From Paenibacillus andongensis (GTDB lineage: Bacteria; Bacillota; Bacilli; Paenibacillales; NBRC-103111): a stretch of DNA of 64,000 nt. Location of the stretch: positions 3,045,001 to 3,109,000 of the forward strand of contig NZ_CP104467.1 in assembly GCF_025369935.1 (NCBI RefSeq). The letters are read 5' to 3'. Positions 44,979-54,026 of this stretch are shown piece by piece; positions within the stretch are counted from its first letter, which is position 1; the number at the start of each line of letters is the position of its first letter. The notes below the pieces were generated by a model that was not told where the DNA came from, made no database searches, and saw only the letters and a program-made list of their open reading frames with translations. The position numbers were made by a program, and so were the translations under genes.

Positions 44979-45056
44979 ATGCCAAAAGAAAAGTTGATAC
45001 TGCTCATATTAATTCTGTTTGTTTTACTTACTCTGATTTTCATCTGCGTATTCTAA
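44979..45056 (+). CDS. Hydrophobic micro-protein (25 aa)
   Basis: ATG at 44979 with GAGGGCGG upstream. MPKEKLILLILILFVLLTLI then FICVF: five polar residues and one membrane helix. It follows the 46-aa gene by 33 bp and precedes a terminator. Sporeformers encode many such micro-proteins. Support is the ribosome site and position; no homology is claimed. Confidence 0.5.
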   Translation: MPKEKLILLILILFVLLTLIFICVF

Positions 45057-45062
45057 TTGAAG

Positions 45063-45103
45063 AAGAGGCCGGCTGCATAAGTTCTGCAGTCGACCTCTTT
45101 TTT
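45063..45103. terminator. Terminator between convergent genes
   Basis: AAGAGGCCGGCTGCA pairs with TGCAGTCGACCTCTT (a few mismatches) around a short loop, with a T run of six. The T run serves the plus strand; the convergent DUF1657 gene ends 11 bp further on. Confidence 0.85.
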
Positions 45104-45113
45104 GTTTTATTAA

Positions 45114-45320
45114 CTAGAAGCCTTTGTACTGAGGTTCTTCATTTTCTAATTGCTGCACACGGGAGGCGACTTGATTTACGATGTCTTGCGTAGTAAGGGC
45201 CGCCGTTTCATACAACTGTTTGGCTTCTTGATTCTGCGTGCCTAGCGCAAATGTTTCTAAGCTTGCTTGCGCACTTTTAAGCGAGGCCAATGTTGTTTTT
45301 ACTTGAGAAGCTACTGTCAT
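45114..45320 (-). CDS. DUF1657 protein
   Basis: 68 residues (MTVASQVKTTLASLKSAQAS, ending ENEEPQYKGF), an all-helical family found in sporeformers and regularly next to SpoVA and DUF421 genes. The ATG at 45320 follows AAGAGGTG; a longer frame begins at 45359. On the minus strand, CATATTA at 45393-45399 matches a sigma-F/G-type -10, but the -35 is weak. It is divergent from the DUF421 gene. Confidence 0.88.
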   Translation of the reverse strand: MTVASQVKTTLASLKSAQASLETFALGTQNQEAKQLYETAALTTQDIVNQVASRVQQLENEEPQYKGF

Positions 45321-45515
45321 GTTGTGCACCTCTTCTTTAAGATTTGTGTAGGATAGCAAACAAATTGATCGTTTTCAATTGATTGCGATCTTTAATATGC
45401 CCTAACTTTTCACCTGCACATATAACAATTTAATCCAATTAAGACTGATCATACTTGCTGCCTAAATAGCACATAATGAGGTTGTTTCGAGCTTTAGGGA
45501 GCGGAGGGAAAGCTT

Positions 45516-46376
45516 GTGGCAGATTGGGTGAGTATCGTAATCAGATCGTTTTTCGCACTAGTCTTTTTGTTTGTACTGACGCGAATTCTTGGTAAAAAAC
45601 AAATATCTCAACTTACTTTTTTTGAATATGTTCTCGGAATAACGATTGGGGACTTGGCTGGGACTATTTCCACAGATGTGGATTTCAGATTCTGGCATGG
45701 GGTCATTGCTATTCTCGTCTGGGTTCTCATCCCTTTGACATTGGAAATTCTAACGCTCAGAAGTAAGACGCTACGGCTTTGGTTTGAAGGTGAAGGAACG
45801 GTTGTGATAAAAGATGGCAAAATTCTTGAAGACAATTTAAAAAAAGAACGTTACACGGGTGACGAGCTGTTGGCGCAGCTGCGAACCAAAAGTGTTTTTC
45901 GTATGGCAGATGTTGAATTCGCTATGCTTGAGGCTAGTGGGGATTTAAGTGTTCTGCTCAAAAGTGATCTCCAGCCTCTGACACCTAATCATTTGGGTAT
46001 GAAGCTGAATATTGAGAAGCCTACGCAATCCGTCATCTTGGACGGTGTTATTCAAGATGAACCATTGGCCGCGGCGGGTCGAGGAAGAGGATGGCTACAT
46101 AAAGAACTGGATAAGCTAGGTGTAACGAAAGAGAATGTGTTCCTCGCACAAGTAGACACGCATGGCGAATTAACGGTCGATCTGTACGATGATAAATTAA
46201 AAGTGCCTCAACTGAGTGAAAGGCCTGCATTATTAGCCACATTGAAGAAGTGTGAGGCGGATCTTGAACTATTTTCACTGACGACTTGTCATCCGCAAGC
46301 GAAGAAGATGTTCGAGGCATGCTCAGTGCAGTTAACCAAGGTCATTCAGGATCTGCGTTTGATTCTAAGAACTTAG
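45516..46376 (+). CDS. DUF421 membrane protein with DUF1657-like C-terminal segment
   Basis: 286 residues: three membrane helices in the first 80 (FFALVFLFVLTRILGKKQIS, then FWHGVIAILVWVLIPLTLEI), a DUF421 (YetF) cytoplasmic domain (about 90-190, with VVIKDGKILEDNLKKERYT), and a C-terminal helical segment RPALLATLKKCEADLELFSL... whose pattern parallels the DUF1657 protein. A GTG start follows GGAGGG. It leads the spoVA genes by 27 bp, as expected in spoVA(2mob)-like operons. Function unknown; possibly a channel-associated spore inner-membrane protein. Confidence 0.88.
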   Translation: MADWVSIVIRSFFALVFLFVLTRILGKKQISQLTFFEYVLGITIGDLAGTISTDVDFRFWHGVIAILVWVLIPLTLEILTLRSKTLRLWFEGEGTVVIKDGKILEDNLKKERYTGDELLAQLRTKSVFRMADVEFAMLEASGDLSVLLKSDLQPLTPNHLGMKLNIEKPTQSVILDGVIQDEPLAAAGRGRGWLHKELDKLGVTKENVFLAQVDTHGELTVDLYDDKLKVPQLSERPALLATLKKCEADLELFSLTTCHPQAKKMFEACSVQLTKVIQDLRLILRT

Positions 46377-46403
46377 AGCGTTTGAGGAACCAGGAGGGAA
46401 AAC

Positions 46404-46877
46404 ATGGCTAACAACAAGAAGAAGAATTTGACAATGACGCAGCAAGAATATCAGAAATTAGCGAAGAAGCAAGAACCAAAAAGACCCGTTCTAATCAATT
46501 GCCTTCGAGCCTTTCTCGTTGGTGGGACAATCTGTTTAATCGGTGAATGTTTCATGGAGATGTTCGTTAATTGGTTTGGTTTTACCGAAAAAACGGCAGG
46601 CAATCCAACAGTTGCCGTGATGATTATCATTTCCGTCATCCTGACGAGCTTTGGTGTGTACGATAAAATTGCCCAATGGGCCGGAGCGGGAAGCGCCGTT
46701 CCTGTAACTGGATTCGCTAATTCGCTTTGCTCAGCAGCTATTGAGCACCGGGCGGAAGGGCTCGTGCTTGGGGTAGGCGGTAATATGTTCAAGTTAGCTG
46801 GCTCCGTCATTGTATTCGGAACCGTTGCAGCCTTTTTTGTAGGTATCGTGCATCTTATCATTTCGGGTGGGGGTTGA
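46404..46877 (+). CDS. spoVAC: Stage V sporulation protein AC
   Basis: Spore inner-membrane protein that acts as a mechanosensitive channel for dipicolinic acid during spore formation and germination. 157 residues: polar N-terminus (KKKNLTMTQQEYQKLAKKQE) then helices from about 30 and the conserved GAGSAVPVTGFANSLCSAAIEH (about 94-115) and GLVLGVGGNMFKLAGSVIV. Starts after AGGAGGG. Confidence 0.95.
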   Translation: MANNKKKNLTMTQQEYQKLAKKQEPKRPVLINCLRAFLVGGTICLIGECFMEMFVNWFGFTEKTAGNPTVAVMIIISVILTSFGVYDKIAQWAGAGSAVPVTGFANSLCSAAIEHRAEGLVLGVGGNMFKLAGSVIVFGTVAAFFVGIVHLIISGGG

Positions 46878-46881
46878 CCTT

Positions 46882-47901
46882 ATGCTGAAGGGACATCAAA
46901 GCTGGGTCTTTGAGAATCGGCCCGTGATATTATCAACGGGGACTGTGGTAGGACCTGATGAAGGTCAAGGGCCTATTAGTGAAGATTTCGATATCGTCCA
47001 CGGTGATTTGACCGTAGGTCAAAAGACGTGGGAAAAAGCCGAAAAGGCGCTGCTAGAGGAAGCTGCACAGCGAGCACTTGATAAGGCTGGGCTGGTTGGC
47101 GGCAGCATACAGTTCTATATTGGAGGCGATCTGATGAATCAGATTATCTCCAATACCTTCGCTGTGCGCACGCTGAATATGCCGTTTCTCGGCATATTCG
47201 GCGCTTGCTCCACATCGATGGAAGGGCTCGCGCTAGCCGCGCAGCTGGTGAACTCGGGAGCCGCCAACTACGTGATGGCCGGCACCTGCAGCCATAACTG
47301 TACGGCGGAGAAGCAGTTCCGTTATCCGACGGAATACGGATCGCAGAAGCCGCCGACAGCTCAGTACACAGTCACCGGCGCTGGGGTCGCTGTACTTGGC
47401 AAGACCGGTGAGGGTCCGGTCGTTACCTCGGCCACAATCGGACGGATTGTCGATATGGGCATCACCGATCCGTTTAATATGGGCGCTGCGATGGCGCCGG
47501 CAGCAGTAGACACCATTCAAACTCACTTCCGAGAATTGAATATTGAGCCTAGTTACTACGACCTAATCGTCACCGGTGATTTGGCAACCGTGGGTGTGAA
47601 CATTGCGCGTGAATTATTTCATAAGCACAATTTTCCAATTGATCAAACGACATATGATGACTGCGGGTTGATCATTTATGATCGCGAGAAGCAGTCTGTC
47701 CAATCTGGAGGGAGCGGTTGTGGCTGCTCGGCCACCGTCACTTATGCTCATCTCCTTAAGCGCATAAAGAGTGGCGAATTGAAGCGAATCTTAGTCGTGG
47801 CGACTGGAGCTTTGCTTTCACCGCTTACTTTCCAACAAGGGGAAAGTATTCCTTGCATTGCACATGCTGTTTCAATTGAGTCTGGAGGGTTGTACGCATG
47901 A
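46882..47901 (+). CDS. spoVAD: Stage V sporulation protein AD
   Basis: Dipicolinic-acid-binding protein of the SpoVA channel, 339 residues, thiolase-like fold. Landmarks: [34 protein letters not shown] (Cys of the thiolase-like site, about 110), [17 protein letters not shown], and [20 protein letters not shown]. The ATG at 46882 follows GGGGGTT; the GTG at 46867 overlaps spoVAC. It ends overlapping spoVAE by four bases. Confidence 0.95.
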   Translation: MLKGHQSWVFENRPVILSTGTVVGPDEGQGPISEDFDIVHGDLTVGQKTWEKAEKALLEEAAQRALDKAGLVGGSIQFYIGGDLMNQIISNTFAVRTLNMPFLGIFGACSTSMEGLALAAQLVNSGAANYVMAGTCSHNCTAEKQFRYPTEYGSQKPPTAQYTVTGAGVAVLGKTGEGPVVTSATIGRIVDMGITDPFNMGAAMAPAAVDTIQTHFRELNIEPSYYDLIVTGDLATVGVNIARELFHKHNFPIDQTTYDDCGLIIYDREKQSVQSGGSGCGCSATVTYAHLLKRIKSGELKRILVVATGALLSPLTFQQGESIPCIAHAVSIESGGLYA

Positions 47902-48248
47902 ACTTTTTTTGGGCTTTTCTGATAGGCGGAGCCATCTGTGTATTGGGCCAACTTTTGATGGATGTGGGCAAGCTGACGCCCGCTCATACCATGAGCACAC
48001 TTGTCGTGCTGGGCGCTATTGCAGACGGCTGTAATTTGTATGATCCTTTCATTGAATTTGCTGGTGCAGGTGCAACGGTTCCGATTACCAGCTTCGGCAA
48101 TGCCTTGGTTCATGGGGCGTTAGAAGAACTTCATAAGGACGGCTATATTGGGATTATCACCGGTATTTTTAAAGTGACCAGCGCGGGGATATCCGCAGCG
48201 ATCATTTTCTCCTTCATAGCTGCCGTATTTGTCAAACCCAAAGGATGA
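47898..48248 (+). CDS. spoVAE: Stage V sporulation protein AE (AEb type)
   Basis: 116-residue membrane protein completing the AC-AD-AE module. Three helices and conserved [20 protein letters not shown] (about 55-74), [20 protein letters not shown]. The short single-domain form matches SpoVAEb; the SpoVAEa part and SpoVAA/AB/AF are not present here. Follows GGAGGG. Confidence 0.93.
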   Translation: MNFFWAFLIGGAICVLGQLLMDVGKLTPAHTMSTLVVLGAIADGCNLYDPFIEFAGAGATVPITSFGNALVHGALEELHKDGYIGIITGIFKVTSAGISAAIIFSFIAAVFVKPKG

Positions 48249-48350
48249 GATGAAGCTTATCAAGGGTTGTCTTAAAGACATATAGGAAGTTATACCTAAG
48301 TAGAGGCGTTAATTCGCTGTTTTTATAGATGAACCTAGATTATGCAGTTT

Positions 48351-48390
48351 AAAGATGGCTCCTGTATTCGTTGGGGGATCATCTTTTTTT
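48351..48390 (+). terminator. Rho-independent terminator of the spoVA genes
   Basis: AAAGATGGCTCC pairs imperfectly with GGATCATCTTT, followed by a run of T. It is about 100 bp after spoVAE. The rest of 48249-48574 shows no gene. Confidence 0.65.
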
Positions 48391-48574
48391 CTGTTGCATT
48401 ACAATGTTTCTTCAACTGGTCAGGATCATTCTGCCGCCGGAAGAAGCATAGACCATAGAAACAACATTTACACTAAAACTTAAAACAGGCTTCTACTATC
48501 TGACATTTGTCCATGCATTTCAAACGTCATTGAAATACAATAGTCTATCTTAATGCAGAAGGGAGTGAAGTGGA

Positions 48575-48685
48575 ATGGGTTATGCTGCTGGGGGCTGTTA
48601 TAGCGGTGGTTTGGGTACTAGTACGGCTGTTGTCTTGGTTCTTTTCATTCTTTTGGTTATTATTACCAGTACATTTGTATGGTAA
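48575..48685 (+). CDS. YjcZ-family sporulation micro-protein
   Basis: 36 residues: MGYAAGGCYSGGLGTSTAVV then a hydrophobic LVLFILLVIITSTFVW. This glycine-rich head plus single membrane helix is characteristic of the YjcZ/YuzF-like small sporulation proteins. The start follows GGGAG; it is 326 bp after spoVAE and has its own promoter presumably. A paralogue follows at 49045. Confidence 0.85.
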   Translation: MGYAAGGCYSGGLGTSTAVVLVLFILLVIITSTFVW

Positions 48686-48739
48686 TTCATAACACACCTC
48701 AAGCTTTTTAAGAAACGGTAATAAGTGGAGGTTATAGGA

Positions 48740-49006
48740 ATGTCCATTGACAATAATCGGCTAAAATCCCTTAAGGGCAAACATGTTTATGTTATGACAC
48801 GCCAAGGGCAAGTTTTAGAGGGAATTTTGGATAAGAGCACGCGTGACAAAATCTATCTTCGTTCAAATGCCAATTCCGTAAGCACAAGTGCATTTATACC
48901 GTTCAGCCCATTCTTCAACCCAGTCACTCCACTTGTACTTTTTGATTTGTTAGCTATTGAGGAGTCCCCGTTTTTCTTCCGTAGGTCTCCGTTTTTCTTT
49001 TGGTAG
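48740..49006 (+). CDS. 88-residue protein with Sm-like N-terminal part and repeated SPFF motif
   Basis: Between two YjcZ genes. Residues 8-40 (LKSLKGKHVYVMTRQGQVLE, then GILDKSTRDKIYLRS) look like a small beta-barrel/LSm-like module, as in spore coat proteins binding RNA-like or hydrophilic surfaces. The tail contains three SPFF units (FSPFFNPV, SPFFFRR, SPFFFW), rich in aromatic residues. Start ATG 48740 after GGAGG. No named family; the neighbours suggest a spore-associated role. Confidence 0.65.
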   Translation: MSIDNNRLKSLKGKHVYVMTRQGQVLEGILDKSTRDKIYLRSNANSVSTSAFIPFSPFFNPVTPLVLFDLLAIEESPFFFRRSPFFFW

Positions 49007-49044
49007 TTCCGAGACTGAAATTGCTTGAAAGGAGTGACGACTAT

Positions 49045-49146
49045 ATGGGATACGCAACAGGAGCAGGATATGGCGGTAGCAGTTCAGCAGCAGTATTGGT
49101 TCTCTTTATTTTGTTGGTTATTATTACTATGACTTTTGCAATATAA
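49045..49146 (+). CDS. YjcZ-family sporulation micro-protein (second copy)
   Basis: 33 residues: MGYATGAGYGGSSSAAVLVL then FILLVIITMTFAI. It aligns with the first copy (MGYA-G-GY head, VLVLFILLVIIT helix). Start after AAAGGAG. Confidence 0.85.
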   Translation: MGYATGAGYGGSSSAAVLVLFILLVIITMTFAI

Positions 49147-49172
49147 TACGCAGCAATAGAATATATTAATTT

Positions 49173-49209
49173 GAGATCCACAGCAGGCTGCTGCGGGTCT
49201 CTTTTTTTT
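49173..49209 (+). terminator. Rho-independent terminator of the YjcZ genes
   Basis: GAGATCCACAGCA pairs with TGCTGCGGGTCTC (G-U and one mismatch) followed by eight T residues. The next 280 bp hold no gene; a palindrome CTTACG-G-CGTAAG at 49443-49455 sits just before the MoxR ribosome site. Confidence 0.85.
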
Positions 49210-49487
49210 GATTTTCATCGTATAGCACTTTGGATGGTTAAATTTAACAAATAAATTTAGAGGAATTACAAGTATACGGACGAAAAACTTTACTGTAAAC
49301 TAGATTTACGCTCTTTTCCTATCATTTTTGAGGAATACGGACTTATGGAAGTATTTTCATCATAAATGGCAACGCAAACGCAATTTGTTAAGAAAAATGC
49401 AGCGAATGCTTAAGTCGTAAACTTTCTGAAACTTATCATATGCTTACGGCGTAAGTTTTCTTACGAAAACTCTAAGGAGGATCACAC

Positions 49488-50447
49488 ATGGAAACTGCCA
49501 CCCATCATCATTTAGAAGTTCTAGCTAGATTGAAAGCGAATTTGGAATCATGCATTCTTGGCAAGAGCTCTGAGATTGAATTGCTGCTAACTGCGATGCT
49601 GGCTGGTGGGCATGTTTTACTTGAAGATGTGCCGGGTACAGGCAAGACTGTGTTGATTAAAGCGCTAGCTCGATCCATAGATGGTCAATTTCGCCGCATT
49701 CAATGCAATCCGGATCTATTACCTTCCGATATAACAGGTGTTTCTATATATCATCCCAAAGAAGAGAAGTTCCTGTTCCGTTCAGGACCGATTATGACGA
49801 ACATTTTGCTTGTCGATGAAATTAATCGGGCAACAACCAAGACACAATCAGCTTTGCTGGAAGCAATGGAAGAACAACATATCACCGTCGATGGTGATAT
49901 ACACGAGCTTCCTTCACCATTTATGATGCTGGCAACCCAGAACCCGATTGACTTCGAAGGTACATATATTTTGCCTGAAGCGCAGCTTGATCGATTCATG
50001 ATGAAGCTTAGTCTTGGTTATCCAAGTGAAGCCGCCGAGAAGCAGATGATTACGTCCCAAAGCAAAGTGCATCCGATGGAGGCACTGCAGGCGATCATGG
50101 ATACATCTCAGGTGCTAGCCATCCAGGAACAGGTTCGTCATGTCCACTTGGATGAAGCAGTAGCCGATTATTTAGTGAACATAACAAGAAAAACACGTGA
50201 TCATCAGGCCGTATTCCTCGGAGCTAGTCCTAGGGCAACGCTTTCCTTGGTTTTAGCTTCCAAATCCTTTGCATTCCTCCATGGAAGAGACTATGTGATT
50301 CCTGATGATATTAAATACCTTGCTCCATATGTTCTTGGTCATCGAATGATTCTTCATTCCGAAGCCCGTATGGACGGAGCCACGGTTTCTTCAGTTCTCG
50401 GCGCGATTTTCGAGCAAGTACGCGTGCCGGTACGATTGGAGAAGTGA
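49488..50447 (+). CDS. MoxR-family AAA+ ATPase
   Basis: 319 residues. Walker A EDVPGTGKTVLIKA (about 42-55), Walker B ILLVDEINRATTKTQSALLEAMEE (about 106-129), sensor 1 MLATQNPIDFEGTY and arginine finger region ILPEAQLDRFMMKL. Chaperone-like ATPase that assembles or activates partner proteins with a von Willebrand or DUF58 domain. Starts after AAGGAGG. First gene of a conserved MoxR-DUF58-transglutaminase operon. Confidence 0.94.
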   Translation: METATHHHLEVLARLKANLESCILGKSSEIELLLTAMLAGGHVLLEDVPGTGKTVLIKALARSIDGQFRRIQCNPDLLPSDITGVSIYHPKEEKFLFRSGPIMTNILLVDEINRATTKTQSALLEAMEEQHITVDGDIHELPSPFMMLATQNPIDFEGTYILPEAQLDRFMMKLSLGYPSEAAEKQMITSQSKVHPMEALQAIMDTSQVLAIQEQVRHVHLDEAVADYLVNITRKTRDHQAVFLGASPRATLSLVLASKSFAFLHGRDYVIPDDIKYLAPYVLGHRMILHSEARMDGATVSSVLGAIFEQVRVPVRLEK

Positions 50448-50451
50448 GCCT

Positions 50452-51738
50452 ATGAATCGACCGGTATTCAAACGATTCGGGGAACTTCCCCGGTTTCCGG
50501 CAGCTTTATGGCTACTTATTTCTTGTTTCACCGCTAGTTTATTGTTCCTGCTATTTCAAGGTGGGAAGCTGGCCTCTATGCTTTTTATCATTATCACTTT
50601 ATTGTCGGCCTATTTACTTTCTGGCAACTGGAGTGGAATTAAACGTGCGCAAGGTTCACGCAAGCTTACAAATGTAGGGCAAGAAACGCAAATAGAAGCT
50701 GGGCAATCGCTGCAGATCGGTATTGGGGTGCAGATTCCGGGATTCTGGCCTATTCCTTATATGATGATTAAAGATCAGCTTATTCGACAGAATGGGGAAG
50801 AGACGATTTTCGAAGGCTCCATAGTTCCGGATTGGAAACGTAGAGGCGAATTGCTTTACAGTACACCTCCATTAAGAAGAGGGTATTATCGCTTTGGGAC
50901 AACGGAGTGCCTAACCGAGGATATTTTTGGCTTCTTTCAGCATAAAGGACGATTAGAGCTTCAACAGCCAATCACTGTGTATCCACAAACGGTAGCTATA
51001 CGGGAATGGGCACAATTTCATCAAATGCTTAAAGGCATGCAGCATCACTCTACAACGACGCGAGCACATCGTGAAACGACGCAAATTAATGGTGTCCGTG
51101 AATATATTTATGGGGACCGCTTATCACGTATACATTGGAATGCTACGGCAAAGACAGGTACATGGAAATCCAAAGAATTCGAGCGAGAATCCCTTCCCAA
51201 GACGATTATTTTATTGGATCGGAATGCCCGTGCTTATCGCGACGCTGCGGAATTTGAATTGGCGGTATCTGTTGCGGCTTCCTTATTTCGCTATGGAGCA
51301 AGTCGTGACTTGGCGCTTGGATTACTCTCGATTGGGAAGGAATCCTCTTACTTTGAGCCGAAGCAAAGTCAGAATCATCACAAGCAAATCATACAGCATT
51401 TGGTCGGTGTAGAGGCAGATGGTTATCACTCTCTTCACCAAATCATCAAGGAACGCTCAAGGGAATGGCCGGCAGGCTGCTTCTTTGTACTTATTTCTCC
51501 GCAAAAGGGCTCAGCGATGATACAGGTGATTCATCACCTGGAACATCTTCAGATGAATCCATGCCATATCTGGGTTCATACAAAGTCAAACCATACATTC
51601 AAACCGCAAGGAGCGGACATGGAAGGCAATCATGATGATTGGATAAAGGCGATTCGCTCGCAAGGTTATATGGGTTATGAGGTTAGTCAGTTGACGGACT
51701 TGCCTAACCTGTTGGGAGGGGCGAAACGTTATGCCTAA
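50452..51738 (+). CDS. DUF58 protein
   Basis: 428 residues: two N-terminal membrane helices (about 18-60), then a beta-rich stretch and the DUF58 signature REYIYGDRLSRIHWNATAKTG (about 215-235) with LPKTIILLDRNARAY (vWA-like Asp). The partner of the MoxR ATPase, starting four bases after its stop. Function unknown; often linked to cell-envelope or stress processes. Confidence 0.92.
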   Translation: MNRPVFKRFGELPRFPAALWLLISCFTASLLFLLFQGGKLASMLFIIITLLSAYLLSGNWSGIKRAQGSRKLTNVGQETQIEAGQSLQIGIGVQIPGFWPIPYMMIKDQLIRQNGEETIFEGSIVPDWKRRGELLYSTPPLRRGYYRFGTTECLTEDIFGFFQHKGRLELQQPITVYPQTVAIREWAQFHQMLKGMQHHSTTTRAHRETTQINGVREYIYGDRLSRIHWNATAKTGTWKSKEFERESLPKTIILLDRNARAYRDAAEFELAVSVAASLFRYGASRDLALGLLSIGKESSYFEPKQSQNHHKQIIQHLVGVEADGYHSLHQIIKERSREWPAGCFFVLISPQKGSAMIQVIHHLEHLQMNPCHIWVHTKSNHTFKPQGADMEGNHDDWIKAIRSQGYMGYEVSQLTDLPNLLGGAKRYA

Positions 51739-53965
51739 CGTATTATGGAAAAGGATTTTACTGACAGATTGGTCACAGCGTGTCTCCGCAATGCTTACTG
51801 GTATTTACCTCTATCAATTTGTCATCTGGATCATGAAAGAGGATGGGCTTTGGTTGCCTGAAACGGTCGCCTTTGTGACAGGAACCCTCATAATTGTAGC
51901 GATTACTTACCTCATACCGCACTTGCATCGCAGCTGGCGTTCCTTGATTCAATTCGGTTTGATTATATGGCTGCACGGCATTGGCATGAACTATCATTTT
52001 GTGGCGGTTAAAGTGACCGCTTGGCAAGATGCGGTGAAATGGATTGCTCTGAATGCAGGGCAGCTGGAACCGTACATTTGGTTTAGTTTAATTGCGTGGA
52101 TTACTTATTTATTTGCGATGTGGTCTATCCAATCGAGAATGCGCGTATTTGTCCTTATTTTTGTCAGTATTTTATTTTTTGCTATTCGTGATTCATTCAG
52201 TGTGATCTTTTTATGGCCGCAAGTTGCTATGATCATATTTTGCGGATTCTCACTATTGATGGTGCAGCATTTTAGTCAACTGAAGAGGCGTGCTCCGGTC
52301 ATTTGGGAAACGATTACGGATTACCCTTCAACCCTTGTTGTTCCCGTTCTATTGATTGTTGGTATCACTTTTCTAGTTGGACTATTAGCCCCAACTGTGA
52401 ATCCCATATTAACGGATCCTTACACGGCTTGGAAAGTAAGCCGTGGTGAAGCTGTTCCTCTACTTGGTAAAGGAATCAGCGTCACGTCATCTTCGAACGC
52501 CGATGCTTCTTCCGGCTATAGTCGGGATGACAGCCGGCTTGGCGGCGGTTTTCGGTATGATTACACGCCGGTTATGACCGTTGAAACGAGTAAGAGGACC
52601 TATTTCCGAGGCGAAACGAGATCGCTATATAACGGAAAAGGCTGGGAGCTTAGCCCCGTGGAGCGTAAATTGCCAGTTAATCGTGTGAATGGTAATCCGC
52701 TGCCGCTAGATCCGCGATTTGATTTGTCACTTTTGAAAACCAAAGAAGTGACCCAAACGATTGTCATGGATAGAGAGGAAGTATTTCCCGTTTTATTTGG
52801 GGGATTCGCCATCCAGAAGATTGTTGAAGTGAATAAAGGTGAGAATCCGTTTCAACGCTTGATATGGTCTCCGCGACAGTCCGAACTGCGTTATGTAGGA
52901 AGAAATAATTATCCTAAAGATTACACAATCGTTACCCAGGAACCTATCCTGGAAGAAGCATTATTGCGAGAAGTCAAATCAGACTATACGAATAAATTGG
53001 AGTGGGCAGAGTATCTACAAGTGCCTGCCGACCTTCCTGAACGTGTGAAGCAGCTAGCTGTTGAAATTACCAAGGCAGCGACGAATCCTTATGACAAAGC
53101 GAAAGCCATCGAGAAGTATTTATCCGATCATTATCCGTATACGAATACGCCAGATGAAAGCAAGGGCAAGAGCAAGGATTTCGTAGACCGCTTCTTATTT
53201 GAAGTGAAGCAAGGGTATTGTGATTATTACTCATCGTCTATGGCTGTACTCGCTCGTTCTATTGGGCTTCCAACTCGTTGGGTGAAAGGTTATTCATCGG
53301 GAACCTCACCGATTCCCGCGGAAATTAGGGATTTAGGGATTCTGAGTCAATTGGGTTCTGAAATCGATGTGAATGGCGCAGGTACCTATACAGTTAGAAA
53401 TTCGGACGCGCATTCTTGGGTTGAAGTGTACTTTGAAGGCTTTGGCTGGATCCCCTTTGAACCGACCTCAGGCTTCAAACTGCCGACTGTGTTCCCGGAG
53501 CAAACACCGCCACCTGTTGACCTATCAACGGGAAGTGACCCTGTTACTTTGCCTGACGAAACGAAAGCAGCTCCGAGCTTTACTTGGTTGTGGTTGACAT
53601 TAAGTGGTATAGTAGCTGCCGCGCTAGTTGCATTCGTACTATTCTTTATTTTAAAAAGCGACTACTGGAGAGCATGGCGAACAAACAGGAAGAAAAAGCA
53701 AGCCGTTAATTTTAATCAGAAAATCATCGTTGAATTCGAAAAACTGCTGCGGCTAAGCCGTCGCAAGGGCTACACGAGACATGAGCACGAAACCGTGCGA
53801 GAAGCGACGACAAGGTGGTCGAACCAAAGCAAGTGGATGAAAAAAGAGCTGGAAACAGTACTCGAACTGTTTGAGCGCGCGAAGTACAGTCAGCAGAATT
53901 CCACTGAAGTCGACTATCAGACTGTTAGTCAATCTATTATTCGATTAAAAGAACAAATGAAATAG
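51731..53965 (+). CDS. Transglutaminase-like membrane protein (TgpA/DUF3488 type)
   Basis: 744 residues. About six membrane helices in the first 230, an extracellular loop region, a transglutaminase core (about 450-600): [20 protein letters not shown] (Cys about 498), [28 protein letters not shown] (His-Asp), then a membrane helix (about 613-637) and a C-terminal DUF4129-like region. Papain-fold hydrolase or cross-linker acting at the outer face. Overlaps DUF58 by eight bases. Third member of the operon. Confidence 0.93.
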   Translation: MPNVLWKRILLTDWSQRVSAMLTGIYLYQFVIWIMKEDGLWLPETVAFVTGTLIIVAITYLIPHLHRSWRSLIQFGLIIWLHGIGMNYHFVAVKVTAWQDAVKWIALNAGQLEPYIWFSLIAWITYLFAMWSIQSRMRVFVLIFVSILFFAIRDSFSVIFLWPQVAMIIFCGFSLLMVQHFSQLKRRAPVIWETITDYPSTLVVPVLLIVGITFLVGLLAPTVNPILTDPYTAWKVSRGEAVPLLGKGISVTSSSNADASSGYSRDDSRLGGGFRYDYTPVMTVETSKRTYFRGETRSLYNGKGWELSPVERKLPVNRVNGNPLPLDPRFDLSLLKTKEVTQTIVMDREEVFPVLFGGFAIQKIVEVNKGENPFQRLIWSPRQSELRYVGRNNYPKDYTIVTQEPILEEALLREVKSDYTNKLEWAEYLQVPADLPERVKQLAVEITKAATNPYDKAKAIEKYLSDHYPYTNTPDESKGKSKDFVDRFLFEVKQGYCDYYSSSMAVLARSIGLPTRWVKGYSSGTSPIPAEIRDLGILSQLGSEIDVNGAGTYTVRNSDAHSWVEVYFEGFGWIPFEPTSGFKLPTVFPEQTPPPVDLSTGSDPVTLPDETKAAPSFTWLWLTLSGIVAAALVAFVLFFILKSDYWRAWRTNRKKKQAVNFNQKIIVEFEKLLRLSRRKGYTRHEHETVREATTRWSNQSKWMKKELETVLELFERAKYSQQNSTEVDYQTVSQSIIRLKEQMK

Positions 53966-53971
53966 GACAAA

Positions 53972-54003
53972 GAAGCCACTCACCTTTCGAGGTGGTGGTT
54001 TTC
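53972..54003 (+). terminator. Rho-independent terminator of the MoxR-DUF58-transglutaminase operon
   Basis: AAGCCACTCACCT pairs with AGGTGGTGGTTT (one bulge) around TTCG, followed by T residues, directly at the stop. Confidence 0.85.
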
Positions 54004-54026
54004 CTATGAGAGGAGATTATTATTTT

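Noticed and set aside
45426..45456. Sigma-G promoter for the DUF421-spoVA genes (CATACTT at 45450)
   Set aside because: The -10 differs from consensus at one position and no convincing -35 is found at 17-18 bp, so it was left unannotated although sigma-G control is expected from the family.
46451..46861. 136-codon minus-strand frame
   Set aside because: Antisense shadow of spoVAC.
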